Notes: generated by a model from the sequence alone, not told the origin. Positions 27,675 through 36,736 are shown, counted from the first letter of the stretch. The stretch is DNA of 64,000 nucleotides from Solirubrobacter sp963848475 (GCA_963848475.1 CAWKDW010000013.1:1-64000), one strand, 5' to 3'. Made by a program: numbers and translations.

Positions 27675-28205
27675 TCAGTTCAGCGAGACGACGTACTCGG
27701 CCGACCCGTGCCCGTTGGACGCGGCGGAGGCCGGATCGACCGGGCTCGGTTCGGAGTCCGGCGGGTTCAGGCGGCGCTCGAGCTCGCCGAGGACGGCGCC
27801 GAAGAGCAGGTGCCGCCAGGTGGCCTGCGCGAAGGCGCGGCCGGAGCCCCAGAGCTCGGGGAGCTCGCCGGAGGCGGGGTGAACGCGCGAGAGCGCCGCG
27901 GTTCCCGGCCAGGTCGCCAGGTGCTCGACGAGCCCGGCCACCGGCCCGCGCAGCGGCGCGGGGAGCGGGAGCGCGCGACCCGCGTTGGCGAACGCCGCGC
28001 CGAACAGCGCGCCGTTGGCGAGGTGCATCGCGAAGCCGATCGGATAGGCGGCGGGACCGTCGGTCACGAAGCGCCCGAGCAGCTCCACATCGTCGTACTG
28101 AACCCCGAAGACGCGCTGGTCGAGTGGCTGCTGTGCGGCCCAGACGGCCGCGGCGGCGGCGCCCGCGAGGGCGCCTCGGAGAGTGCGTGTGCGGTCGAGG
28201 GCCAT
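27675..28205 (-). CDS. Conserved hypothetical membrane protein
   Basis: A 176-residue protein beginning MALDRTRTLRGALAGAAAAA. Hydrophobic stretches lie at about 8-28, 50-75 (YPIGFAMHLANGALFGAAFA) and 125-140 (TWRHLLFGAVLGELERR), with a Ser/Pro tail. It resembles the small membrane proteins of unknown function common in Actinomycetota. It is divergent from the lipid-synthesis gene at 28271. Confidence 0.6.
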   Translation of the reverse strand: MALDRTRTLRGALAGAAAAAVWAAQQPLDQRVFGVQYDDVELLGRFVTDGPAAYPIGFAMHLANGALFGAAFANAGRALPLPAPLRGPVAGLVEHLATWPGTAALSRVHPASGELPELWGSGRAFAQATWRHLLFGAVLGELERRLNPPDSEPSPVDPASAASNGHGSAEYVVSLN

Positions 28206-28270
28206 CGGTCGACTGTAACGCCCCGGCGCGCGCTGGTGTACCCAATCGCCGAGGAGGAGTCACCGACCCC

Positions 28271-29927
28271 ATGGATCAATCCCATTTCCACGCCCGCGCC
28301 CGCCAGCGGGGCGTGAACCCGATCGTCTATTGGCTGATGCGCGCCTGGGTGCAGCCGTTCGCGCACCTGTACTGGCGTTTGTCGCGGATCGGGCGCGAGC
28401 ACGTCCCGCAAGAGGGGCCGGTGATCTTCGTCGCCAATCACCGCTCGTTCATCGACCCCTTCATCGTCGGGCTCTGCAGCCGGCGGCCGGTGTACTACGT
28501 GGCCAAGGAGGAGCTCTTCCAGCAACCGGGTGCTGGGCTGGTTCCTCAGCTCGCTCGGCGCCTTCCCGGTTCGTCGCGGCGCCGCGGACGCCGACTTCGT
28601 CGAGACCGCGAAGGCGATCCTCAAGCGCGGCGACCCGGTGCTGATCTTCCCCGAGGGCACGCGCACGCGTCCCGGCGCACTCGGCAAGCCCAAGCGCGGT
28701 GTCGGCCGGCTCGCGCTGGAGACCGGGGCGACGGTCGTCCCGGTCGCGATCATCGGCACCGAGGCGATCCGCAAGGGCTTCCGGATCCGCCCCCACAAGA
28801 TCCGCGTCCGGATCGGCGCGCCGCTGAAGTTCCCGCAGGTCGAGACGGCCACCTCGCAGCTCGCGGCCGCGGTCACCGACCGCATCTGGCCCAACGTCAT
28901 GCTCCAGTGGGAGTGGCTCGGCGGACTGCCGCCGCTGCGCCGCGCCGCCGTCATCGGCGGCGGGTCCTGGGGCACGGCGGTCGCCGTCGCGCTCGCCCGC
29001 GCGGGCATCGACGTCGACCTCGGCTGCCGCACCCGCGCCCAGGCCGAGCTGCTCACAGCCACGAGGGCGAACGAGCACTACCTGCCCGGCGTCGAGCTGC
29101 CCAAGCGCGTCCGCGCGGTCAAGGCCTCGGACCTCGAGCTCTCTCGCCACGATCTCGTGGCCTTCGCGGTCCCCGCGGCCGAGCTGCCCGCCGCCGTCGC
29201 CGAGCACGGCCCGGAGATCACGATGCGCAGCGGCGTGCTGGTCCTCTCCAAGGGTCTCGTCCCGCCGCTCGGCTCGCTACCGAGCGCCTACGTCGCCGAG
29301 CGCACGCGCGCCTGGGCGAGCGGCGTCCTGGGCGGGCCAGCACACGCCGTCGAGGCGCTCGGAGGCGGCGCCAGCCTGGTGCTCGCCGCCCGAGACGTCG
29401 CGTTCTCGCGCCAGATTTCACAGGCCCTCGCCGCCGCCCGCCTGCGGGTGGAGAACACGACCGACGTGATCGGCGTCGAACTCGCCGGCTGTGCGAAGAA
29501 CGCCGCCGCGCTCGCCGCGGCGGCCGCCGGCAGCGCCGGCCCGAACGCGCAGGGCGCGGCCGCGGGCAAGGTCTTCGCGGAGATCGACGCCTTCGCGCGC
29601 GGCTATGGCTCCAAGCCTGGGACCTTCACCGGCCTCGCGGGCACGGGCGACCTCGTCGCGACCGTGCTGGCCGAGGGCTCCCGCAACCGCCGCGCGGGCG
29701 AGCTGCTGGCCCAGGGCATGCCCGCCGCGGAGATCGGCGCCGCGCTCGGCCAGACGGCCGAGGCCGTCGCCGCCGTGCCGCTGCTCGCCGCCCGGCTCAA
29801 GGAGGCGGGCGTCGACGCGCCGGTGCTCAACGGGCTGGCCGGGATCATCGAGGGCCGCGTCGAGCCGGCGCGCTGGACCGCCTCGTTGACTGCGCCCAAG
29901 AGCCAAAAGACGACGCGAGCCGCGTAG
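28271..29927 (+). CDS. PlsC-GpsA fusion: acyltransferase plus glycerol-3-phosphate dehydrogenase
   Basis: The N-terminal half (about 1-215) is a 1-acylglycerol-3-phosphate acyltransferase: FVANHRSFIDPFIVG holds the NHx4D catalytic pair and LIFPEGTRTRPG the substrate motif. It reads without a stop into GpsA (about 225-550): AVIGGGSWGTAVAVALARAG binds NAD(P), ELAGCAKNAAALA carries the catalytic Lys, and GDLVATVLAEGSRNRRAGEL closes the family pattern. GpsA makes glycerol-3-phosphate and PlsC acylates lysophosphatidate, so the fusion joins two steps of phospholipid synthesis. One +1 shift near 28525 (after KEELFQ, before VLGWFLSSLGAFPVRRG) must be corrected. GGAGGAG lies 12 bases upstream of the ATG. 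Confidence 0.87.
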
Positions 29928-29948
29928 CGGAGGTAGTGTCCGTGCCGC

Positions 29949-30497
29949 ATGGCGACAGCCCCCGACAAGGCCAAGCTCGATGCCGAGTTCACTGCGCTGT
30001 ACAAGGCGCATCTGAAGGACGTCTACTCGTACTCGTACTACCGGGTCGGCAACCATCACGACGCCGAGGACCTGACCGAGCAGACGTTCCTGCAGGCGTA
30101 CCGCCATTTCGCGCGTGCCCAGGAGGAGTCGCAGGGCCGTCCACTGCGGCCCTGGCTGATCCGCATCGCGCACAACCTCGCGGCCAACTACTACCGCGAC
30201 CGTTCGCGGCGGCCGCAGACCAACATCGACGACGCGGGCGCGATCTCGACGCCGCACACGACCGAGGGGCTGGTGGAGGATCGTGACGACCTCGCCCGCA
30301 TCCTGCGCGGTGTGCAGCAGCTGCCCGACGACCGCCGGGAGGCGCTGATCATGCGCTTCGCGCTCGGCATGGACAACCGCGAGATCGCCCGCGCCATGGA
30401 TCGCACCGACGGTGCGACGAAGGTCTTGCTGCACCGTGCCATCCGCCAGTTGGAGGACATCGTGCAGGCCGACATGAACGGAGATGGGAAGCAGTGA
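29949..30497 (+). CDS. ECF-type RNA polymerase sigma factor
   Basis: A 182-residue ECF sigma factor. Region 2 (about 15-85): FTALYKAHLKDVYSYSYYRV, AEDLTEQTFLQAYRHF, WLIRIAHNLAANYYRDRSRR. Region 4 (about 115-172): LPDDRREALIMRFALGMDNR, EIARAMDRTDGATKVLLHRA. A -10-like TAGTGT (29934-29939) ends 9 bases before the ATG, so the mRNA has almost no leader. The next gene overlaps its stop by four bases and is the likely anti-sigma partner. Confidence 0.9.
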   Translation: MATAPDKAKLDAEFTALYKAHLKDVYSYSYYRVGNHHDAEDLTEQTFLQAYRHFARAQEESQGRPLRPWLIRIAHNLAANYYRDRSRRPQTNIDDAGAISTPHTTEGLVEDRDDLARILRGVQQLPDDRREALIMRFALGMDNREIARAMDRTDGATKVLLHRAIRQLEDIVQADMNGDGKQ

Positions 30498-30880
30498 CGC
30501 CGGAGCCGGGCTCGACGTTCGAGGACATGGAGCGGCGCCTGCGTGCCGCGCTGGCCCCGGTCGAGCCGCCCATTCACCTGCAGCGCCGCGTCGAGCAGAC
30601 GCTCGACTCGATCGTCGAACTCGCCGCCGAGGAGCTGGAGGGCTGGGAGCTGGACACGATCAAGGATCCGCGCAACTGGCCGCGCGCGACCCTCGGCCCG
30701 GCGACCGCGATCGTCGTCGGCTCCGGCGCGGCGGTCGGTCTCGTGCTGCTGAGAACCCAGCGCAAGCGCCACAAGCGGCGTGCCCAGTCGCACGGCGCGC
30801 GCGACCTCGCCGTTCGCACGCTGCGCGACGTCGCGCGCGAGGCGTACAAGGTTTTCGACGAATTGGCACCCGATCGCTGA
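30494..30880 (+). CDS. Putative membrane partner of ECF sigma factor
   Basis: A 128-residue protein from GTG 30494, overlapping the sigma stop (GTGA). The N-terminal helices (FEDMERRLRAALAPVEPPIH, RRVEQTLDSIVELAAEEL) precede one hydrophobic segment (about 69-85, PATAIVVGSGAAVGLVLL) and a very basic tail. No zinc-binding His-Cys motif is present, so it is not a classical ZAS anti-sigma factor. Its role is inferred from coupling. Confidence 0.6.
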   Translation: MTPEPGSTFEDMERRLRAALAPVEPPIHLQRRVEQTLDSIVELAAEELEGWELDTIKDPRNWPRATLGPATAIVVGSGAAVGLVLLRTQRKRHKRRAQSHGARDLAVRTLRDVAREAYKVFDELAPDR

Positions 30881-30911
30881 TCCAAGTGGGTGGCCGGCGC
30901 GAACGTAGTAG

Positions 30912-31481
30912 GTGATGGATGTGCGCGCACTCGCCGATGAAGACCTCGTCCCGCTGATGGCGCGCGGCGACGCGCCGGCGTTCGAAGCGATCTATGAGCG
31001 CCATTCGGGCGCGGCCTACTCGCTCGCCTACCGCATGGTGGGCTCGCGAGCGCAGGCCGAGGACGTCACCCAGGAGGCATTCCTGAACCTGTGGCGCTCC
31101 GGTGCGCACTACGACCGCGCTCGCGGCTCGGTGCGCACCTGGATCCTCGGGATCGTCCATCACCGCGCGATCGACGCGCTGCGCCGGGCCTCGGTGCATT
31201 CGCGCCGGCGCTCGGACGACGAGACGGCCGCTGAGAAGCTTGAGGCGCCCGAGCGCGTCGAGGAGGACGTTGCCCGCCGCGACGAAGCGGCGATCGTGCG
31301 CAACGCGATGGACATCCTGCCCGCCGACCAGCTGAAGGTCATCGAGCTCGCCTACTTCGGCGGCTTCACGCACGTGGAGATCGCCGAGATGCTCGAATCG
31401 CCGGTCGGGACCGTGAAAGGGCGCATGCGCCTAGGCCTGAAGAAGATGCGGGAAGCACTCGCGCAGGGAGCGGTCGGATGA
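30912..31481 (+). CDS. ECF-type RNA polymerase sigma factor (SigK-like)
   Basis: About 189 residues. Region 2: FEAIYERHSGAAYSLAYRMV, AEDVTQEAFLNLWRSG, VRTWILGIVHHRAIDALRR. Region 4: LPADQLKVIELAYFGGFTHV, EIAEMLESPVGTVKGRMRLG. Starts at GTG 30912, ATG 30915 or GTG 30921 are all possible; TAGTAG (30906-30911) suggests a leaderless message. The anti-sigma factor gene follows with a 4-base overlap. Confidence 0.9.
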   Translation: MMDVRALADEDLVPLMARGDAPAFEAIYERHSGAAYSLAYRMVGSRAQAEDVTQEAFLNLWRSGAHYDRARGSVRTWILGIVHHRAIDALRRASVHSRRRSDDETAAEKLEAPERVEEDVARRDEAAIVRNAMDILPADQLKVIELAYFGGFTHVEIAEMLESPVGTVKGRMRLGLKKMREALAQGAVG

Positions 31482-32207
31482 CCAAAGGACCGGATCACGA
31501 CCAGTGGGAAGACGCTGCCGGCACGTACGTGCTCGACGCGATGGAAGCTGCCGAGCGCGGCGGCTATGAGGCACACCTCGACACCTGCGCTGCGTGCCGG
31601 GACGAGGTCGCGGAGCTGCGCGTCGCCGTCGAGGCGTTGCCGGTCTCGCCGCCGCCGATGCTGCCGCCGCCCGCACTGAAGGCGCGGATCATGGCCGAGG
31701 TCGAGCGCGAGGCCGCGCTGCTGGCCTCCGCCGGGCAGCCGTCGCGCTCGGAGCCCGAGCCCGTCAAGCGCGAGCGCCGTTCCTGGCGCCACAGGTTCTC
31801 GCTGCCCGCGGTGGCGGCCTTCGCGTGCGTGGCGCTGATCGTCGGGCTGGTCGCCGGTGGCGTCCTGTTCGGCGGCGAGCAGCAGCAGCCGGACGATCCC
31901 CTTCAAGGCCGATCCGTCGATGGCGCAGGCCTCCGCGGAGCTCGAGCTCGGTGACGACAACGCGATCCTGGTCGCCAACGGGCTGCCGCCCGCGCCCGCC
32001 GGCAAGACCTACATGGTCTGGCTGCAGCGCCCGGGCCACGCGCCCGAGCCCACGTCCGCGCTCTTCACACCGCGCCGCGACGGCTCGGCGACGGCTTCGG
32101 TGACGGGCGACCTGACGGACGTCGAGAGCGTGCTGATCAACACCGAGCCCGTGGGCGGCTCGACGACGCCGACCTCAGCCCCCTTCATGACCGCCACGCT
32201 GAGCTGA
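31478..32207 (+). CDS. Anti-sigma factor, zinc-finger type with RskA-like domain
   Basis: About 242 residues after correcting one shift near 31892. The N-terminal ZAS domain has AERGGYEAHLDTCAACRDEV (His-x3-Cys-x2-Cys) that grips the sigma factor. A basic linker leads to one membrane helix (about 110-128, VAAFACVALIVGLVAGGVLF). The extracytoplasmic RskA domain is in the shifted frame: AQASAELELGDDNAILVANG, AGKTYMVWLQRPGHAPEPT, VESVLINTEPVGGS. It would release the upstream sigma factor after regulated proteolysis. Confidence 0.85.
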
Positions 32208-32883
32208 GCCCATCGCTTCGAGTCCGCGGACGAGCAGGTCGATCGCGAACTCGAAGCGCGCGTCGCTGTCGCCCGCGGTCAGGTCGCGCGGCGAGGCGCG
32301 TCATGACCGGGAACTGCTCGGGCGGCAGCGAGGACCAGTAGGCGCCGAGCTGCTCCGGCGACGCCTGCTCCTCGGAGCGGATGTTCTCCTCGTAGGCGAA
32401 GGCGCCGACGTAGAGGGCGAACATGTCGGCGGCGTAGGCGATCACGCGCGGCGGGAGCGCTGACGCCGCGAGCACCGCCAGGTTGCGTTCGAGGATCGGC
32501 AGCGAGTTCGGGCCGGCGGGGACCCGCCCGAGCGAGAGCTGGGCGGCGTCGCGGCGCTCCGAGAGGTGCCTGCGCGTCGCTCGCGCGAGTTCCTTGACCG
32601 TGGCCTGCCAGTTGTCCGGATCGGGCTCGGGCACCGTCGCCTCGCCGACGATCCGGTCCAGCAGCAGGCTCAGCAGCTCCTCCTTGTCGCCGACGTGCCA
32701 GTACAGCGACGCGGCGCCCGCGTCCAGTTCCTGCGCGAGCTTGCGCATGCTCAGGCCCTGCAGGCCGTCGCGTTCGAGCAGCACGAGCGCCGCCTCGACG
32801 ATCGCGTCGCGCGTCAGCGGGCGGCGGTCGCGGCCTGGCTCACCGCGTCTGCTCCACCACGGAGGGTCCGGAACGGCGGTCAT
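32176..32883 (-). CDS. TetR-family repressor
   Basis: About 235 residues after one +1-like shift near 32293 (MTRLAA, then DLTAGDSDARFEFAIDLLVR). The HTH (about 23-70) is TRDAIVEAALVLLERDGLQG, then LSMRKLAQELDAGAASLYWH and VGDKEELLSLLLDRIV. The C-terminal half (HLSERRDAAQLSLGRVP, YVGAFAYEENIRSEEQ) is the TetR_C drug-sensing type. It is divergent from the ABC exporter genes; a palindromic site lies between them. The 3' end overlaps the anti-sigma gene on the other strand. Confidence 0.85.
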
Positions 32884-32889
32884 TTGACA

Positions 32890-32941
32890 CGAACACTGTA
32901 CTGGAGTAGAACAGTGTTCGAGATGACTCAAACAGTGTTCG
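32890..32941. promoter_or_regulatory. Three half-site TetR operator
   Basis: CGAACACTGT (32890-32899) and ACAGTGTTCG (32911-32920) form a perfect inverted repeat with an 11-base spacer. ACAGTGTTCG recurs at 32932-32941, exactly 21 bases on. The array covers the ABC gene start and lies 6 bases from the tetR start, so a bound repressor would block both. Confidence 0.75.
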
Positions 32942-33879
32942 AGAAAGCGATCGAGGCCAACGGCCTCGCGAAGCGCTACGGGGAGGTCCAGGCCCTCGAC
33001 GGCCTCGATCTCGCCGTCGAGACCGGCACCGTCTTCGGCCTGCTGGGACCGAACGGCGCGGGCAAGTCCACCACGGTCCGGATCCTCACGACGCTCTCGC
33101 GAGCGGACTCCGGCAGCGCCCGGGTGGCCGGGCACGACGTGGTCGAGGAGCCGCTGAAGGTCCGGCGGGCGATCGGCGTCGTCGGCCAGAAGCACGGATG
33201 CGACATGGAGGCCACGGGCCGCGAGAACCTCGTCCTCCAGGGCGAGCTCTACGGCATCACGGGCGCCGAGCTGCGCCGGCGCGCGGACGAGCAGCTCGAG
33301 CGCTTCGGGCTCGCGGACGCCGCCCAGCGCCAGGTCAAGACGTACTCCGGAGGGATGCAGCGGCGGCTCGACGTCGCGCTCGGGCTGATCCACCGCCCGC
33401 AGGTGCTGTTCCTCGACGAGCCCACCACGGGCCTGGATCCCGAGGCGCGCGCGCTGATGTGGGCGGAGATCGAGCGCCTCGCGCACGAGGAGCGGATGAC
33501 GATCCTGCTCACGACCCACTACCTCGAGGAGGCCGACCGGCTCGCCTCGCGGCTGGCGATCGTCGACCACGGGCAGATCGTGGCCCGCGGCACCCCGGAC
33601 GAGCTCAAGGCCGAGCTGAAGGGCGACGCGGTGCAGGTGGAGCTGGCCGGCGACGACCGAGCCGCGGCGCTCGGCGCCCTGGAGCGGTTGGATGGGCTCG
33701 TCGACGTGCTGATCGAGGGCCGCACGCTGCACGCCCGCGCCGCGAACGGCGCGGCGGCGATCCCGGCCGTGCTGGCCGCGCTCGAGGCGCACGGCATCCG
33801 CGCCGCCTCGGTGACGCTCGCGCGCCCATCGCTCGACGACGTCTACCTCCGTCACGCCGGCCGGGCCTACGTGGCATGA
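32923..33879 (+). CDS. ABC exporter ATPase, DrrA-like
   Basis: A 318-residue ATPase from ATG 32923. GLLGPNGAGKSTTVRIL is Walker A (about 40-56), YSGGMQRRLDVALGL the signature, VLFLDEPTTGLDPEARAL the Walker B with D-loop, and LLTTHYLEEADRLASRLAIV the switch. The C-terminal extension (about 225-318) matches DrrA-type drug exporters. With the permease at 33947 it would form a 2+2 exporter for a hydrophobic compound, probably induced through the TetR regulator. Confidence 0.92.
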   Translation: MTQTVFEKAIEANGLAKRYGEVQALDGLDLAVETGTVFGLLGPNGAGKSTTVRILTTLSRADSGSARVAGHDVVEEPLKVRRAIGVVGQKHGCDMEATGRENLVLQGELYGITGAELRRRADEQLERFGLADAAQRQVKTYSGGMQRRLDVALGLIHRPQVLFLDEPTTGLDPEARALMWAEIERLAHEERMTILLTTHYLEEADRLASRLAIVDHGQIVARGTPDELKAELKGDAVQVELAGDDRAAALGALERLDGLVDVLIEGRTLHARAANGAAAIPAVLAALEAHGIRAASVTLARPSLDDVYLRHAGRAYVA

Positions 33880-33910
33880 CGATCCGCGAAGCGATCGTGA
33901 AAGCGACCGG
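33879..33910 (+). repeat. Dispersed hairpin repeat, partial copy C
   Basis: ACGATC-CGCGAAGC-GATCGT followed by GAAAGCGACCGG. Loop and following bases match the copy at 41107, while the stem differs yet stays paired. It lies between the ABC ATPase stop and the permease start. Confidence 0.6.
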
Positions 33911-33946
33911 CAATTCGGCCCTCGCCACGAGCGGCGGTGGTCGCCC

Positions 33947-34720
33947 ATGACGGCTCTCCGTCAGACCCTCCAGGTCAGCCTGCGCTACCTGCGCACGCTG
34001 CTGCGCCAGCCCGCCTTCGTCGTCATCACGCTGATCCAGCCGCTGATCTGGCTGCTGCTGTTCGGCGCGCTGTTCAAGTCCGTGACGCAGATCCCGGGCT
34101 TCACGGCGAGCTCGTACATCAACTACCTGACGCCCGGGGTGGTCGTGATGCTCGCGGTCTCGAGCGCCGGCTGGACCGGCATGGGCTTCATCGAGGACAT
34201 GAACAGTGGTGTCATGGACCGCATGCTCGTCTCGCCCGCCTGGCGTGGGGCGTTCAACCTCGGCAGCGTCGCGCAGTCGATGCTCTCGGTGGTCCTGCAG
34301 ACGCTGCTGATCGTGCTGCTGGCGCTCGCGCTCGGCGCCCACTACGCGAACGGGATCGGCGGTGTGCTCGTCCTGCTTCTGGTGGCGGCGCTGCTGGCGG
34401 CGATCTTCGCGTCGTTCTCGAACGGGATCGCGATCCTGACGGGCCAGCGCGAGACGCTGATCGGCATGGTCAGCCTCCTGCTGCTGCCGCTCACGTTCCT
34501 CTCGAGCGCGCTGATGCAGCCGAGCCTCGCACCCGGCTGGATCGGCACGGTGGCCAAGTTCAACCCGGTGGACTGGGCCGCGACCGCGGCACGCTCGTCC
34601 ACGACCGAGGCCTTCGACTGGGGCCTGATCGCCGGTCGCGTCGGGCTGCTGGCGGCGCTGGTCGCGCTCGCGGCGTGGTTCGCGACGCGTGCGTTCGGCG
34701 TCTATCAGCGCTCACTCTGA
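33947..34720 (+). CDS. ABC-2 type exporter permease
   Basis: A 257-residue permease with six predicted helices, beginning TLQVSLRYLRTLLRQPAFVV. Family motifs include VMLAVSSAGWTGMGFIEDMN, SGVMDRMLVSPAWR and LPLTFLSSALMQPS. It is the DrrB-type partner of the ATPase upstream. A hairpin repeat sits in the 67-base gap and may adjust the ratio of the two proteins. Confidence 0.9.
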   Translation: MTALRQTLQVSLRYLRTLLRQPAFVVITLIQPLIWLLLFGALFKSVTQIPGFTASSYINYLTPGVVVMLAVSSAGWTGMGFIEDMNSGVMDRMLVSPAWRGAFNLGSVAQSMLSVVLQTLLIVLLALALGAHYANGIGGVLVLLLVAALLAAIFASFSNGIAILTGQRETLIGMVSLLLLPLTFLSSALMQPSLAPGWIGTVAKFNPVDWAATAARSSTTEAFDWGLIAGRVGLLAALVALAAWFATRAFGVYQRSL

Positions 34721-34758
34721 TCTCAACTAAAGAATCCGGCGCTATCGTCGCGGCTCGA

Positions 34759-35574
34759 ATGGCCACCTGTTACCGCCACCCGAGCCGCGAGACAGGTGTT
34801 TCCTGTTCGAACTGCGGCAATCCGATCTGCCCGGACTGCATGACGCCGACGCCCGTCGGCATGCGCTGCCCGGACTGTTCGAAGCAGAAGACACCGACGC
34901 GCACGCTGAGCTCGATCCAGGTGGATCCGATCGCCACCTACGTCCTGATCGCGATCAACATCGCCGTCTACTTCGGCGTCCAGGCCAGCAACCAGGCCTA
35001 CCTGGACACGGTGCTCTTCAGCTCCGCGTCCTACGGCGGCGAGCTGCACGGCGTCGCCGAAGGCGAGTGGTGGCGGCTGGTCACCTCCGGCTTCCTGCAC
35101 GTGGAGATCTGGCACCTCGGCCTCAACGCGCTCGCGCTCTTCTGGCTCGGCCGGATGGTCGAGCCGGGGCTCGGCCACGCCCGCTTCCTCGCGATCTACT
35201 TCGTCTCGCTGCTGACCGGCTCGCTGGGCGTGATGCTGCTGTCGCCCGACTCGCCGACGCTCGGGGCCTCCGGTGCGGTCTACGGGTTGCTCGGCGCGGC
35301 GATCGTGATGGCCCGCAACCGCAACATCGACCTCATCCAGTCCGGGCTGGTACCGATCCTGGCGCTGAACCTCGGCCTGACGTTCTTCATGTCGGGCATC
35401 TCGATCGGCGGGCATCTCGGCGGCCTGGTCGGCGGCTTCGTCTCGGCCTTCGTGATCGAGGAGCTCTCGCGCCGGCGCGTCACGTCGATCATCCCGGTCG
35501 TGGCGATCTCCGTGGTGCTCGGGCTGGCCGCGGTGGCCGGCGCGGTGGCGCTCGCCACCGCCGCGGCGAGCTAG
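34759..35574 (+). CDS. Rhomboid-family intramembrane serine protease with zinc-ribbon head
   Basis: A 271-residue protein. The first 50 residues are a Cys/His zinc-binding head (CYRHPSRETGVSCSNCGNPI, CPDCMTPTPVGMRCPDC). Six helices follow. The active site shows Asn in WHLGLNALALFWLG, the nucleophile in LGASGAVYGLLGA and His in GGHLGGLVGGF. Rhomboids cut membrane-anchored substrates. TATCGT (34743-34748) ends 10 bases before the ATG, suggesting a near-leaderless transcript. Confidence 0.92.
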   Translation: MATCYRHPSRETGVSCSNCGNPICPDCMTPTPVGMRCPDCSKQKTPTRTLSSIQVDPIATYVLIAINIAVYFGVQASNQAYLDTVLFSSASYGGELHGVAEGEWWRLVTSGFLHVEIWHLGLNALALFWLGRMVEPGLGHARFLAIYFVSLLTGSLGVMLLSPDSPTLGASGAVYGLLGAAIVMARNRNIDLIQSGLVPILALNLGLTFFMSGISIGGHLGGLVGGFVSAFVIEELSRRRVTSIIPVVAISVVLGLAAVAGAVALATAAAS

Positions 35575-35578
35575 CGCC

Positions 35579-36463
35579 TCAGAGCTCGGTCACCCCGCCC
35601 GGGGGTTCCGGGACGAGCGACGGGTGCAGGGCGTGGCCGAGCCACTCCAGGCCCTCGACCAGGCGCGGGCCGGGGCGCGAGAACCAGGCGGAAGCGTCGG
35701 CGATCACGATCCGCTCGGCGCCCAGCGCCAGCAGCCGGTCCGCGTACACGCGCGCCTCCGCATGGCCGCGCGGCACGTCGTAGCCGCACGGGGCGACGAT
35801 CACGACCTCGGGCTTCGACGCCGCGACCTGCTCCCACGAGCGCGTCTCGGACGGCTCGCCCGAGAGGCCGAGCAGGTCGCTGCCGCCCGCGTACTCGATC
35901 AGCTGCGGGACCCAGTGGCCGCCGACGAAGACCGGGTCGAGCCACTCGAGCATCGCGACGCGCCTGCGCGGCGCGTCCTTGACGGCCACCCGCACGCGGT
36001 CGATGCGCGCGGCCGCGTCCTGCACGAGGTCGACGCCGGCGTCCTTGGAGTCCGTGGCCTGGGCGAGCGTGCGGACGTCGCCGAGCACCTCGCCGAGCGT
36101 GTGCGGGTCCAGCGAGACGATCACCGGCGCCGGGTCCATGCGCTCGGCGATCGCGCGGACGTCGTCGACGGAGACGGCGCAGACGCTGCAGAGCGCCTGG
36201 GTGACGATCAGGTCGGGGCGCAAGGCTCGCAGTCCCGGCTCGTCCAGCTCGTAGATCGAGCGGCCCTGCTCGGTCAGTTCCCGTACCGCCCGATCGATCT
36301 CGTCCGGCGCCAGGCCCGGGCCGATCACATCGCGCGTGACCTTGGGTAGATTCAGGGCGCCCGCCGGGAAGTCGCACTCGTGCGTGACGGCGGCGACCTG
36401 TTCGCCCAGTCCCAGGGCGAACAGGGTCTCGGTGGCGGATGGGACCAGGGAGACGATGCGCAT
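35579..36463 (-). CDS. Cobalamin-binding (BtuF-like) protein without signal peptide
   Basis: A 294-residue periplasmic-binding-protein fold. MRIVSLVPSATETLFALGLG opens lobe one, AVTHECDFP and ELDEPGLRALRPDLIVTQAL follow, CSVCAVSVDDV is the Cys-containing turn usual in this subfamily, and SWEQVAASKPEVVIVAPCGY lies in lobe two. It lacks a leader or lipobox, so it may act in the cytoplasm or be anchored otherwise. No BtuC or BtuD genes are near. Its start codon overlaps the divergent dehydratase start. Confidence 0.8.
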   Translation of the reverse strand: MRIVSLVPSATETLFALGLGEQVAAVTHECDFPAGALNLPKVTRDVIGPGLAPDEIDRAVRELTEQGRSIYELDEPGLRALRPDLIVTQALCSVCAVSVDDVRAIAERMDPAPVIVSLDPHTLGEVLGDVRTLAQATDSKDAGVDLVQDAAARIDRVRVAVKDAPRRRVAMLEWLDPVFVGGHWVPQLIEYAGGSDLLGLSGEPSETRSWEQVAASKPEVVIVAPCGYDVPRGHAEARVYADRLLALGAERIVIADASAWFSRPGPRLVEGLEWLGHALHPSLVPEPPGGVTEL

Positions 36464-36707
36464 GGCTTCAATATGGCGGCAGGAGGGCGAGTCGCTCCTC
36501 CGCGACTACGAGTTCAAGGACTTCGTCGCGGCGATCGCGTTCGTCAATCGGGTCGCGGAGGCCGCCGAGGAGGCCAATCATCACCCGGACATCCTCGTCC
36601 ACGGGTGGAACAAGGTGCGGCTGACGCTGACCACGCACTCCGAAGGGAAGCTGACCGACAACGACCGTGCGATGGCCGAGCGCATCGACGGGCTCGGGAC
36701 CGCCTGA
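36462..36707 (+). CDS. Pterin-4a-carbinolamine dehydratase, short N-terminus
   Basis: An 81-residue protein. WRQEGESLLRDYEFKDFVAA, FVNRVAEAAEEANHHPDILV and WNKVRLTLTTHSEGKLTDND match the PCD family, including the EANHHPD active-site His pair. The usual first helix (about 15 residues, LSDAEI--AL--LPGW) is absent, so it is N-terminally short or starts elsewhere. It recycles 4a-hydroxytetrahydrobiopterin. The ATG shares two bases with the divergent BtuF-like start (CATG). Confidence 0.85.
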   Translation: MASIWRQEGESLLRDYEFKDFVAAIAFVNRVAEAAEEANHHPDILVHGWNKVRLTLTTHSEGKLTDNDRAMAERIDGLGTA

Positions 36708-36736
36708 CTTCGCGCTATCCTCGCCGCGTCGCCCTG

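Noticed and set aside
26567..30286. Very long plus-strand frame (over 1,200 codons)
   Set aside because: It overlaps genes with clear motifs on both strands, changes character along its length and has Arg/Gly/Pro-rich sequence typical of out-of-phase reading of GC-rich DNA.
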